Below, piece by piece: positions 46,662 through 56,602 of a stretch of DNA of 64,000 nt. The DNA lies in contig QCGX01000003.1 in NCBI GenBank assembly GCA_003278125.1, positions 1 to 64,000 on the forward strand, written 5' to 3'. The notes below the pieces were generated by a model. It saw only the letters and a list, made by a program, of their open reading frames with translations. It was not told the origin of the DNA and ran no database searches. The position numbers and the translations under genes are program-made. Source of the stretch: Pelagibacteraceae bacterium AG-390-C22. Its GTDB lineage: Bacteria > Pseudomonadota > Alphaproteobacteria > Pelagibacterales > Pelagibacteraceae. Position 1 is the first letter of the stretch. Each line of letters starts with the position of its first letter.

Positions 46662-47123
46662 ATGGCAGGTAGTTTAAATAAAGTACAATTAATAGGTCGT
46701 TTAGGCGCAGATCCTGACATTAAACAAATGGTTAACGGTAAAAATGTCGCTAGGCTAAGTATAGCTACAAGCCAGTCATGGAAAGATAAATCTAGCGGAG
46801 AGCGAAAAGAGAAAACCGAGTGGCATAGAGTTGTAATTTTTAATGAAGGATTAGTTAATGTAGTTCAACAGTATTTAAAAAAAGGTGCTAACGTATATGT
46901 AGAGGGACAGCTAAGTACTAGAAAATGGAAAGACGAGACTTCTGGGCAAGACAAATATTCTACTGAAATTGTTCTTCAAGGATACAATTCTAGCTTAACT
47001 ATGTTGGATAGTAGAAACAGTAAAAATGAAAGCTCTAATTTAGTTAAAGAAAATAAAAGTTCTTTACCAAACGAAAATCTAAATCAAGATAATTCAGATT
47101 TAGATGATGAAATTCCGTTTTAA
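46662..47123 (+). CDS. ssb: Single-stranded DNA-binding protein
   Basis: 153 residues: an OB-fold domain (about 1-110) starting SLNKVQLIGRLGADPDIK with TEWHRVVIFNEGLVNVVQQYLKKG. A short Asn/Ser-rich linker precedes the acidic tip DLDDEIPF that recruits replication and repair partners. It is divergent from uvrA, a common arrangement, and gyrA follows 5 nt later. Confidence 0.96.
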   Translation: MAGSLNKVQLIGRLGADPDIKQMVNGKNVARLSIATSQSWKDKSSGERKEKTEWHRVVIFNEGLVNVVQQYLKKGANVYVEGQLSTRKWKDETSGQDKYSTEIVLQGYNSSLTMLDSRNSKNESSNLVKENKSSLPNENLNQDNSDLDDEIPF

Positions 47124-47128
47124 TTTCC

Positions 47129-49699
47129 ATGGAAAAATCAAGTATAGAGAATAAATCTTTTAAACCTATTTTTGTTCAAGATGAAATGAGCTCATCTTAT
47201 TTGTCTTACGCTATGAGCGTAATAGTAAGTAGAGCTCTGCCAGATGTAAGAGACGGATTAAAACCTGTTCACAGAAGAATTATATATGCAATGTATAGAG
47301 GTGGATACGATTGGTCTAAACCATTTAGAAAATCTGCAAGAATTGTTGGAGATGTAATTGGTAAATACCATCCTCATGGCGACCAATCTGTTTATGATGC
47401 TTTAGTTCGACTGGTACAAGATTTTTCTATGAGTTTACCTTTAATATCTGGACAAGGAAATTTTGGATCAATTGATGGAGATCCTCCTGCAGCCATGCGT
47501 TATACAGAAACTAAACTTGGAAAGATTGCACAATTTTTAACTGAAGACCTAGAAAAAAATACTGTAAATTATAGAAATAATTACGATGAAACTGAAAAAG
47601 AACCTGAGGTTCTTCCTTCTCAATATCCAAATATACTTGTTAATGGAGCAGGTGGAATTGCCGTAGGGATGGCTACTAGTATACCTCCTCACAATTTAAG
47701 TGAAATCATTAACGCTACAGTGGCTTATATTGGAAATAAAGATATTACAATAAGTCAGCTAATGAAGCATGTTCCTGGACCAGATTTTCCAACAGGAGGA
47801 ATAATTATAGGAAAAGATATTTTAAAACAAGGCTATAACAAAGGAAGAGGTTCTTTTAAGATTAGAGGGGAAATAGATCTCGAGGAAAAAAGAGGAGGTA
47901 GAGAATGTCTAATTATCAAATCTATACCTTACCAAGTTAATAAATCTGCGTTAATTGAAAAAATTGCTCAACTTGTAAGAGATAAAAAAATTGAAGGAAT
48001 TAGAGATATAAGGGATGAGTCAAATAGAGAAGGTATAAGAGTTGTTATCGAGCTAAGAAAATCTACTGAACCTGAAACTATTAGAAGACAGTTATACAAA
48101 TTAACTAATATAGAAAGCTCTTTTGGTTTCAATACTCTTGCTATAGTTAATAAAAAACCAAAAATATTAAACTTAAAAGAATTTATATCTGAATTTCTAC
48201 AGTTTAGAGAAGATACAGTTACTAAAAGAATAAAATTTGATTTAAAAAAAGCTGAGGAACGAGCTCATATTTTAATTGGCTTGGCTACAGCAGTGGAGAA
48301 TATAGACGAAGTAGTTAAAATAATAAAGAATTCTAAAGATACTGGAATTGCTAAAAAAAATCTTTTATCAAAGAAATGGAAAATTAAAAAAAGCTCTAAA
48401 TTAATAACTTCTATAGAAAAGAAAAAAAATATTTCTAGTTATCAATTATCCTTAGAACAAGTTAATGCTATTCTAGAATTAAGACTTCAAAAATTAACTG
48501 CCTATGGTATTGGAGAGATAGAGGCTGAAATAAATAAATTAGCAAAATTAATAATTGAATATAAAAAAATTATAAGCTCTAAAAAAGAACTTTATAAACT
48601 AATAGTTGGGGAATTAGAGAATATCAAGGAAAAATTTGGTTCACCTAGAAAAACAAAAATCATTGATGCAGTATTAAATTATAATATTGAAGAAACTATT
48701 CAAAAGGAGTCTGTTGTTATTAGTATAACAAATCAAGGTTATATTAAAAGAAGCCCACTGAGCTCTCTAAAAGCTCAAAAAAGAGGAGGGAAAGGAAAGA
48801 CAGGTATATCAACAAGAGAAGAGGATTTTGTAGTTCAAATATTTACAGCAAACACTCATACACCAGTTTTATTTTTTTCAACACAAGGATTAGTTTACAA
48901 AATTAAAGCACACAAGATCCCTGAAGGAACAGCTGCCTCTAAAGGAAAATCTATATTTAATATACTTCCTCTTAAAAACCATCACTCTATTAGCTCTATT
49001 ATGCCTTTACCAGAGGATGAGTCAGAGTGGAAAAATATGATGGTTATTTTTGCTACTGCAAAAGGGAATGTAAGAAAAAATACACTCGAGGATTTTGTAA
49101 ATATCAATAACAGTGGAAAAATAGCAATGAAGCTAGATCAAGATGATAAAATTATAGGCGTCAAAATATGTAAAGATGAACAAGATATTTTGCTAAGCAC
49201 TCAATTTGGTAAATGCATAAGATTTAAATCTAAAAAATTAAGATTATTTAAAGGAAGATCTTCTAAAGGAATAAAAGGAATAAAATTAAACGATAAAGAT
49301 AAGGTTATATCTTTATCAGTTTTAGATAATTCGAATATTAGTGCTAAAACAATTAATAAAGATAAGAAAATAAAAAATGGAATTGATGGTTTTATCTTAT
49401 CTGTTTCAGAAAATGGGTATGGAAAAAGATCTTCTTATTTGGATTACAGGGTTACAAATAGAGGAGGAAAGGGAATAATTGGTATAATCAATTCTCCAAG
49501 GAACGGTAATATTGCAGCTTCCCTAGTTGTTAGAGATGGAGATGAAATTATTTTATCTACTGACAAAGGGAGTATTATGAGATGTGCAGTAAAAGAGATA
49601 AGGGTTGCTGGCAGAAATACTCAAGGAGTTAGAATAAAGAAATTATCAGGTAATGAAAAAGTTGTCTCTGTAATTAAAATAGAAGATAATATTCAATAA
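47129..49699 (+). CDS. gyrA: DNA gyrase subunit A
   Basis: 856-residue type II topoisomerase subunit. The breakage-reunion domain includes ALPDVRDGLKPVHRRI, the QRDR region YHPHGDQSVYDALVR and catalytic Tyr in AAMRYTE (about 125). The C-terminal beta-pinwheel contains the GyrA box, KRGGKGKTG at about 552-560. The pinwheel and box distinguish it from ParC. It is followed by coaD after 2 nt, a frequent neighbour in alphaproteobacteria. Confidence 0.97.
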   Translation: MEKSSIENKSFKPIFVQDEMSSSYLSYAMSVIVSRALPDVRDGLKPVHRRIIYAMYRGGYDWSKPFRKSARIVGDVIGKYHPHGDQSVYDALVRLVQDFSMSLPLISGQGNFGSIDGDPPAAMRYTETKLGKIAQFLTEDLEKNTVNYRNNYDETEKEPEVLPSQYPNILVNGAGGIAVGMATSIPPHNLSEIINATVAYIGNKDITISQLMKHVPGPDFPTGGIIIGKDILKQGYNKGRGSFKIRGEIDLEEKRGGRECLIIKSIPYQVNKSALIEKIAQLVRDKKIEGIRDIRDESNREGIRVVIELRKSTEPETIRRQLYKLTNIESSFGFNTLAIVNKKPKILNLKEFISEFLQFREDTVTKRIKFDLKKAEERAHILIGLATAVENIDEVVKIIKNSKDTGIAKKNLLSKKWKIKKSSKLITSIEKKKNISSYQLSLEQVNAILELRLQKLTAYGIGEIEAEINKLAKLIIEYKKIISSKKELYKLIVGELENIKEKFGSPRKTKIIDAVLNYNIEETIQKESVVISITNQGYIKRSPLSSLKAQKRGGKGKTGISTREEDFVVQIFTANTHTPVLFFSTQGLVYKIKAHKIPEGTAASKGKSIFNILPLKNHHSISSIMPLPEDESEWKNMMVIFATAKGNVRKNTLEDFVNINNSGKIAMKLDQDDKIIGVKICKDEQDILLSTQFGKCIRFKSKKLRLFKGRSSKGIKGIKLNDKDKVISLSVLDNSNISAKTINKDKKIKNGIDGFILSVSENGYGKRSSYLDYRVTNRGGKGIIGIINSPRNGNIAASLVVRDGDEIILSTDKGSIMRCAVKEIRVAGRNTQGVRIKKLSGNEKVVSVIKIEDNIQ

Positions 49700-49701
49700 C
49701 T

Positions 49702-50189
49702 ATGAAAACTGCAATTTATCCAGGAACATTTGATCCAATAACTTATGGCCATATTGATGTAATTAAAAAATCTTTAAAAATTTTTGATAGATTAGTTGTG
49801 GCTACAACAAATAATATAAATAAAGATTATTATTTTTCTACAGATGAAAGACTTTCTATAATAAGAAATTCCTTATTTAAAGACTTAAAACTTAATAAAA
49901 GTAAAATTAAAGTAATTCAATTTGACACTTTAACTATAGATTTATGTAAAAAATATAAAGCATCAGTCATAATAAGAGGACTTAGAGCTGTTTCAGATTT
50001 TGAGTATGAATTCCAATTAGCAGGTATGAATAAAAAATTAAATTCAAATATTGAAACAATGTTTTTAATGTCAGATATAGAAAATCAAATTATCTCCTCA
50101 AAATTTGTGAAAGAAATAGCTAAGCTAAAAGGAAATATTAATAGATTTGTTACTAAATCAACAGTAAAAATGCTTAAAAATAAATTTTA

Positions 50190-50190
<1 letters not shown>
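49702..50190 (+). CDS. coaD: Phosphopantetheine adenylyltransferase
   Basis: 162-residue enzyme of coenzyme A synthesis (4'-phosphopantetheine + ATP to dephospho-CoA). The N-terminal AIYPGTFDPITYGHIDVI holds the T/HxGH nucleotidyltransferase motif, IIRGLRAVSDFEYEFQLAGMNKKL is the substrate loop, and ISSKFVKEIAKLKGN is the C-terminal signature. It overlaps the next gene by 1 nt. Confidence 0.96.
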
Positions 50191-51868
<1,678 letters not shown>

Positions 51869-51917
51869 TAATTATTTGAAATTCTTTAAATATATATATA
51901 AAAGAGAATTTCTTTAA

Positions 51918-51993
51918 GGGCCCTTAGCTCAGTTGGTAGAGCACCTCCCTTTTAAGGAGGGTGTCGATGGTTCGAGTCCATCAGGGCTCACCA
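51918..51993 (+). tRNA. tRNA-Lys (anticodon TTT)
   Basis: Complete cloverleaf: acceptor GGGCCCT with AGGGCTC (one G:T pair), D-arm AGCTCAGTTGGTAGAGC, anticodon stem CCTCC/GGAGG with loop CTTTTAA (TTT), T-arm GGTTCGAGTCC, discriminator A and encoded CCA. Its 3' 45 nt (51949-51993) recur exactly at 52495-52539, so it is the left attachment site of a small insertion. Confidence 0.97.
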
Positions 51994-52087
51994 CAATGAA
52001 CATATACAACGTTTATTTAAGTGGTGTACACCTCCCTAATTTGCTAAAATCATTGTGTGCACTTTTTGTGCTGAATTACGACTATTG

Positions 52088-52462
52088 ATGAAAAAAGATA
52101 ATAGAATAGATTTAAAAGATAAGAATGGGACTATTACCTCAATTATAATGGTAGGGTTATTAGTCTTTTTTGCTTATTTAAGTTTTTGGGTTTTACACGA
52201 TAATTTATCTTTCGAGACAGGAATATGTAAAAATTGTTTTGGTCCATTAAAAATATTAAATAACCCATTACCTTTTATATTTTTTATGGTCTCTTATATA
52301 ATTACTAGTCTTGCTATATTTAAATTTATACTTAAAAGTAAATACATTGAAACTGGATCTGCTGATAAAGAAAGTAAAGAAGATTTATCATCAAAAAGTA
52401 AATTCTATATTTTTGCAGTAACTCTCATAGTTGTGCTTATTTTATTAATTTTTTTTGATTAA
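52088..52462 (+). CDS. Unknown membrane protein carried by the tRNA-Lys mini-element
   Basis: 124 residues from the ATG at 52088; an in-frame GTG at 52055 adds 11 residues. Three hydrophobic helices are predicted (about 18-37, 63-84, 105-123). Between the first two is a short external or periplasmic loop with a CKNC motif at about 48-51. The second loop is charged (KES/KED-rich). I recognise no family. It is the only gene between the att-like repeats, so it probably arrived with the element. Confidence 0.65.
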   Translation: MKKDNRIDLKDKNGTITSIIMVGLLVFFAYLSFWVLHDNLSFETGICKNCFGPLKILNNPLPFIFFMVSYIITSLAIFKFILKSKYIETGSADKESKEDLSSKSKFYIFAVTLIVVLILLIFFD

Positions 52463-52494
52463 TACATAAAGCTAATAGTAACCTGTGATTGGTT

Positions 52495-52539
52495 CTTTTA
52501 AGGAGGGTGTCGATGGTTCGAGTCCATCAGGGCTCACCA
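52495..52539 (+). repeat. Duplicated 3' part of tRNA-Lys (right att site)
   Basis: Exact 45-nt copy of tRNA-Lys positions from the anticodon loop (CTTTTAA) to the terminal CCA. It lacks any adjoining acceptor 5' strand or D-arm, so it cannot fold into a tRNA. The flanks differ from those of the intact gene on both sides, which fixes the repeat boundary. Confidence 0.93.
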
Positions 52540-52548
52540 ATAACTATT

Positions 52549-53382
52549 TCATGCTTTGATTGGCGGGTATTCTATCATTACTTTGTTGATCCAACTTTTT
52601 AGGTTATCAATTCTTTTCGAGCTAGATGGGTGCGTGCTTAAAAACACTGGGGGTTCTTTACCTTTATTTTTTTCAGCCATTCTCTCCCAAAGTTTTACTG
52701 ACTCTCTGATATCATACCCAGCTAAAGATGAAAAAATTAAACCCAAATAATCGGCTTCTGTTTCTTGTTTTCTTCCAAAAGGATTAAAAATTCCTATTCT
52801 AAATATGTCCATTCCAGTATTTTGACCAATCGTATTTCTAGTTCTGTTAATTGCTCCACCTAAAAATATATCTGCTACTTGTGTTCCTATATTGATAGTC
52901 ATAGCTTGACTTGCTCTTTCTACAGAATGTTTTGCAACTGCGTGAGCAATTTCATGACCCATAACAATTGATAAGGCGTTAGTATTTTTTGTTATTTTTA
53001 ATAAACCTGTATATACCGCAATTTTACCACCAGGCATACACCAAGCATTAGCAACTTTATCATTATCAACTAATAAATAATCCCACCCAAAGTTTCTTGT
53101 TGGATCTTCTTCATTTTTATTTTCAAAAAAAGAACTAACAGAGACCTCAATCTTTTTACCTATTTCAATTACTTCTTTTAATTGTGGGCCACTTTTAATA
53201 AGTTTTGCTTTAGTTCTAAACTGCTCATAGGCAGCCGCAGCTTGACTATTGATTTTAGCCTCAGGAATAATCGAGAGTTGTTTTCTATCAGTAATAGGTA
53301 CTGTCGAACAAGAAGGAAGTATCAATGAACAACAACTACACCCAAATAAGCCAAGAAATTTTCTTCTATTTATGTTATACAT
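52549..53382 (-). CDS. M48-family metallopeptidase, Tat-type lipoprotein
   Basis: 277 residues. Zinc protease motif GHEIAH (H143, E144, H147), with the third ligand in QETEADYLGL (about 207-215). This is the LoiP/YcaL/BepA-like group acting in envelope protein quality control. The N-terminus has twin arginines (INRRKFLGLFG) and then a lipobox LPSC with C25, so it is predicted to be exported folded by Tat and acylated. Its 3' end lies 9 nt beyond the right att repeat. Confidence 0.88.
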   Translation of the reverse strand: MYNINRRKFLGLFGCSCCSLILPSCSTVPITDRKQLSIIPEAKINSQAAAAYEQFRTKAKLIKSGPQLKEVIEIGKKIEVSVSSFFENKNEEDPTRNFGWDYLLVDNDKVANAWCMPGGKIAVYTGLLKITKNTNALSIVMGHEIAHAVAKHSVERASQAMTINIGTQVADIFLGGAINRTRNTIGQNTGMDIFRIGIFNPFGRKQETEADYLGLIFSSLAGYDIRESVKLWERMAEKNKGKEPPVFLSTHPSSSKRIDNLKSWINKVMIEYPPIKA

Positions 53383-53472
53383 AATTTAGATTCATGATTT
53401 TAAATAATAAATTATTAATTGCAATTTTTATCTTAGTAATAAATTTTAATTTTTTTAAATTATTAATAAATA

Positions 53473-54087
53473 ATGACAAAAAACCCTATTAAAAAATCCA
53501 TTTTTTCAAGAATTAGAAATAATTTTATAGCTGGTGTCGTTGCGCTAATTCCAATTGGAATAACATTATACTTAACTTTATTTATAATTAAATTATCAGA
53601 AAAAATGATCCCAAAAGGAATCAATCCAAATAATTATCTTCCATTTGACATTCCAGGTTTAGAAATACTTATAGCTTTAATATTGATCACGCTTGTTGGT
53701 TGGATTTCTCTATCATTTTTAGGAAAAAAAGTTTTTGAATTATTTAATAATATTTTAAAAAGAATTCCAATATTAAGAACTATTTATTCTGCAATAGGTC
53801 AAATGACTGAAAGTTTTACAAAAAATCAAAAAGATCAAAGTAGCGTAGTGCTTTTAGAATATCCAAGAAAAGGAGTTTGGGCTGTAGGTTTTGCTACAAA
53901 TGAAAATAAAGGAGTGATATCAACAAAAGTCAAAGAAGATCTAGTAAATGTTTTTTTACCGACAACTCCAAATCCTACTAGTGGTTTTTTATTAATGGTG
54001 CCTAAGAAAGAGTTGATTTATTTGGATGTTACATTCGAACAAGCTTCAAAATTCATAGTTTCGGCAGGAACTTCTAATATAAATTAA
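53473..54087 (+). CDS. DUF502 family membrane protein
   Basis: 204 residues. It starts IRNNFIAGVVALIPIGITLYLTLFII (first helix), a second helix follows at about 62-83 (LEILIALILITLVGWISLSFLG), then the conserved RIPILRTIYSAIGQMTES and FLPTTPNPTSGFLLMVPKKEL. These are the DUF502 hallmarks. The molecular role is unknown. It lies next to recG in many alphaproteobacteria. The stop overlaps the convergent recG end by 4 nt. Confidence 0.9.
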   Translation: MTKNPIKKSIFSRIRNNFIAGVVALIPIGITLYLTLFIIKLSEKMIPKGINPNNYLPFDIPGLEILIALILITLVGWISLSFLGKKVFELFNNILKRIPILRTIYSAIGQMTESFTKNQKDQSSVVLLEYPRKGVWAVGFATNENKGVISTKVKEDLVNVFLPTTPNPTSGFLLMVPKKELIYLDVTFEQASKFIVSAGTSNIN

Positions 54088-56138
54088 TCTATATTTTGAT
54101 TAATTATCTCAGCTTTATCAAATAATTTTAGTAAAAAAGAATATTTACCATCATTTACATTAATGCTCATGCCTCTAATATATTTTTCAGCTAAAAGGAA
54201 CAAATCTTGATGAATAATTGGGTCTGCAAATCTAAAATTTTTTATACCACTTTGTTGGTACCCGATAATATCTCCAAATCCTCTTAATCGCATATCTTCT
54301 TCTGCTATAAAGAATCCGTCATTAGATTCTTTCAAGATCTTAATTCTTTTAATTGCGTTCTTGCTTAATCCTTCTTTAAATAACAAAATACAGACACCCT
54401 GTTTTTGACCTCTACCAACTCTTCCTCTTAATTGATGTAATTGAGCTAGACCAAATTTATTAGCATTCTCAATTATTATCAAGTTAGCATTAGGAAAATC
54501 AATACCTACCTCTATGACAGTTGTTGAAACTAAAATAAAAATTTCTTTCTTTAAAAACTTATTAAGAATTTTTTCTTTTTCAATTTTATCAAGAGCTCCA
54601 TGAATTAAAGCAACTTTATTTGGAAACTTTTTGTTAATGATATCAAATTTTTTTTTTGCTGAAGAATAATCTAAAAAAGAAGACTCTTCTATAAGAGGGC
54701 AAACCCAAAATACTTGATTGTCAGAATTTATTTGCTTATTTATAAACGACCATAATTCATTAATTTTTTTTTCAGGTTTACTTAAAGTAATTATTTTTTT
54801 TCTATTTTTTGGTTTTTCTTTTATTTTTGAAATATCCATGTCTCCATATAGAGACATCATCATGGTTCTAGGAATCGGAGTTGCAGACATTAGAAGAACG
54901 TCACAGTCATCTCCTCCTTTAATTGCTAGATCTGATCGTTGTTTGACACCAAATTTATGTTGCTCATCTATTACTGCTAACCCTAAATTTTTAAAATTAA
55001 TCTTTTTTTGAAATAATGAATGAGTTCCTATTATTATATTAATATTTCCTTCCTCTAAATCATTTATTATTTTTTTTCTTTTTTTAATATCAGTTTTACC
55101 AGACAAGAATTCTATTTTTATTTTTGTATTTACAAATATTTTTTTAGCTAAATTAAAATGTTGTTTTGCTAAAATTTCAGTAGGAGACATCAAAGCGCAT
55201 TGATATTTGCTTTCCACGACATTTGCGATTGCAAGCAGAGAAACAATTGTTTTTCCTGACCCAACGTCTCCTTGGATTATTCTAAACATTCTTGTATTAG
55301 ATTTTAAGTCTAGATTAATTTCCTCTAATACATTTTTTTGACTTTTTGTTAATTCAAAAGGCAAGTCCTTTAAAATCTCATTACAAAAAGCTGATTTAAA
55401 AGATTTATTTTTTTTGATTCTTTTAATCTTTTTTCTATTATTAGAAAGGACAATAAGATTGGCTAATATTTCATCAAATACTAACCTCTTGTAAGTTTTT
55501 GACAAATTATTTTGACTATCTTTTGTTTTGTGTAAAGCGATGATATTTTCCTTCCAGTTTAAAAAATTATTTTTCTTAAGAAAATGACTTTCGTACCATT
55601 CGTTAATATCAGGTAAATTGTTAATAACTTGTTCTGAAATAATTCGATACTTTTTTTCGTTAATTCCTTTTGTCAAAGAGTATTTTGGTATGATTTGTTT
55701 TACGTATTCTTCTTTATCAATGGAAGTGACATAGTCAGGGTTAGTTATCTGATATTTTTTATTAAAAAAGCTAATTTTTCCACTTATAACAACCCATTCA
55801 TTAACTCGAAAAAGTTTTCTAAGATAACCCTCTCTACTATTAAAGTATACAATTTCTATATTACTGTTTTTATCTTCACATAGAATTTTATTAGGTAGAT
55901 TCCTTATTCTTGGAAAATTTAATTTTTTAACCTTAACTCGTATTGTTTGAATTTTACCTACTTCTAGTTTATTCAAGTCAATTATTTTAGATCTATCTGT
56001 TTCTGAATAAGGAAGATTAAGCAATATATCTTTTACTTTCTCTATTCTTTTATTCTTTAAATATTTTGATAACTTTTTTCCAATCCCTTTAAGCTTATCT
56101 ACATCAGAGAAAATAATATCTTTTTTCAATAAATTCAT
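54084..56138 (-). CDS. recG: ATP-dependent DNA helicase RecG
   Basis: 684-residue branch-migration helicase. The N-terminal wedge (OB) domain (about 1-170) is followed by the superfamily 2 helicase core: Walker A GDVGSGKTI (about 290), LMSPTEILAKQH, DEQH box VIDEQHKFGVKQR, LMSATPIPRT, and TTVIEVGIDFPNANLIIIENANKFGLAQLHQLRGRVGRG. It rescues stalled forks and junctions. Divergent from sdhE, 26 nt apart. Confidence 0.95.
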   Translation of the reverse strand: MNLLKKDIIFSDVDKLKGIGKKLSKYLKNKRIEKVKDILLNLPYSETDRSKIIDLNKLEVGKIQTIRVKVKKLNFPRIRNLPNKILCEDKNSNIEIVYFNSREGYLRKLFRVNEWVVISGKISFFNKKYQITNPDYVTSIDKEEYVKQIIPKYSLTKGINEKKYRIISEQVINNLPDINEWYESHFLKKNNFLNWKENIIALHKTKDSQNNLSKTYKRLVFDEILANLIVLSNNRKKIKRIKKNKSFKSAFCNEILKDLPFELTKSQKNVLEEINLDLKSNTRMFRIIQGDVGSGKTIVSLLAIANVVESKYQCALMSPTEILAKQHFNLAKKIFVNTKIKIEFLSGKTDIKKRKKIINDLEEGNINIIIGTHSLFQKKINFKNLGLAVIDEQHKFGVKQRSDLAIKGGDDCDVLLMSATPIPRTMMMSLYGDMDISKIKEKPKNRKKIITLSKPEKKINELWSFINKQINSDNQVFWVCPLIEESSFLDYSSAKKKFDIINKKFPNKVALIHGALDKIEKEKILNKFLKKEIFILVSTTVIEVGIDFPNANLIIIENANKFGLAQLHQLRGRVGRGQKQGVCILLFKEGLSKNAIKRIKILKESNDGFFIAEEDMRLRGFGDIIGYQQSGIKNFRFADPIIHQDLFLLAEKYIRGMSINVNDGKYSFLLKLFDKAEIINQNID

Positions 56139-56164
56139 TAATTCATGTATAATATATTCTTATT

Positions 56165-56419
56165 ATGAATAAATTAGAAATATTTAAAAAAAAATTGATA
56201 TACAGATCAAATTATCGAGGTAGCAAAGAAATGGATCTTTTGTTAAGTAAATTTGTGGAAAAACATATTAATAATTTTAATGAGAATGAGCTTTCTGAGT
56301 TAGATAAATTTTTAGATTTTGAAGACGAAGTTATCTTAAATTACTATCAGCGTGATATTGTAGAAAACAACATAGATAAAAATAAAATTTCAAAAATATT
56401 TAAAAATTTTTTTGTATAA
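56165..56419 (+). CDS. sdhE: FAD assembly factor SdhE (succinate dehydrogenase)
   Basis: 84-residue helical-bundle protein with the family motif KLIYRSNYRGSKEMDLLL (the RGxxE core that contacts SdhA) and LSELDKFLDFEDEVILNYY. It promotes covalent flavinylation of succinate dehydrogenase subunit A. The recG-sdhE neighbourhood is usual in alphaproteobacteria. Its stop directly abuts the CCA end of the convergent tRNA-Ser. Confidence 0.9.
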   Translation: MNKLEIFKKKLIYRSNYRGSKEMDLLLSKFVEKHINNFNENELSELDKFLDFEDEVILNYYQRDIVENNIDKNKISKIFKNFFV

Positions 56420-56509
56420 TGGCGGAGAGGGTGGGATTCGAACCCACGAACGAGTTGCCCCGTTGCTGGTTTTCAAGACCAGTGCTTTCAACCGCTCAGC
56501 CACCTCTCC
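56420..56509 (-). tRNA. tRNA-Ser (anticodon TGA)
   Basis: The reverse complement is a 90-nt class II tRNA. The acceptor GGAGAGG pairs with CCTCTCC, the anticodon stem CTGGT/ACCAG has loop CTTGAAA (TGA), and a long variable arm follows (AACGGGGCAACTCGTT). The T-arm has GGTTCGAATCC; the discriminator is G and the CCA is encoded. Confidence 0.97.
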
Positions 56510-56602
56510 TTGAATTAGATTAACTACCTTTATTACTATCAATGTACTTAAATAACAATATTCATATAGAATATTTCAAATACTAGTTAATAACCATTAT
56601 TT

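Larger units (their letters stand above)
51949..52539. mobile_element. Mini-element at tRNA-Lys bounded by 45-bp att-like repeats
   Basis: Direct repeats of 45 bp (51949-51993 and 52495-52539) start in the anticodon loop and run through the CCA. This is the crossover span used by tyrosine integrases of phages and islands at tRNA genes. The repeats enclose about 501 bp with a single small membrane-protein gene. There is no integrase or excisionase, so this is a deletion remnant or a satellite mobilised in trans. The unit length (repeat to repeat) is 546 bp. Confidence 0.8.

Noticed and set aside
51878-51912. 8-bp inverted repeat GAAATTCT/AGAATTTC upstream of tRNA-Lys as a terminator for tgt
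   Set aside because: The stem is AT-only, the loop is long and there is no T-tract after it; it may be part of the tRNA promoter, but this cannot be decided.
53394-53492. 32-residue hydrophobic frame upstream of the DUF502 gene
   Set aside because: It runs out of frame into the DUF502 start, is made of AT-rich codons expected by chance, and lacks a ribosome site.
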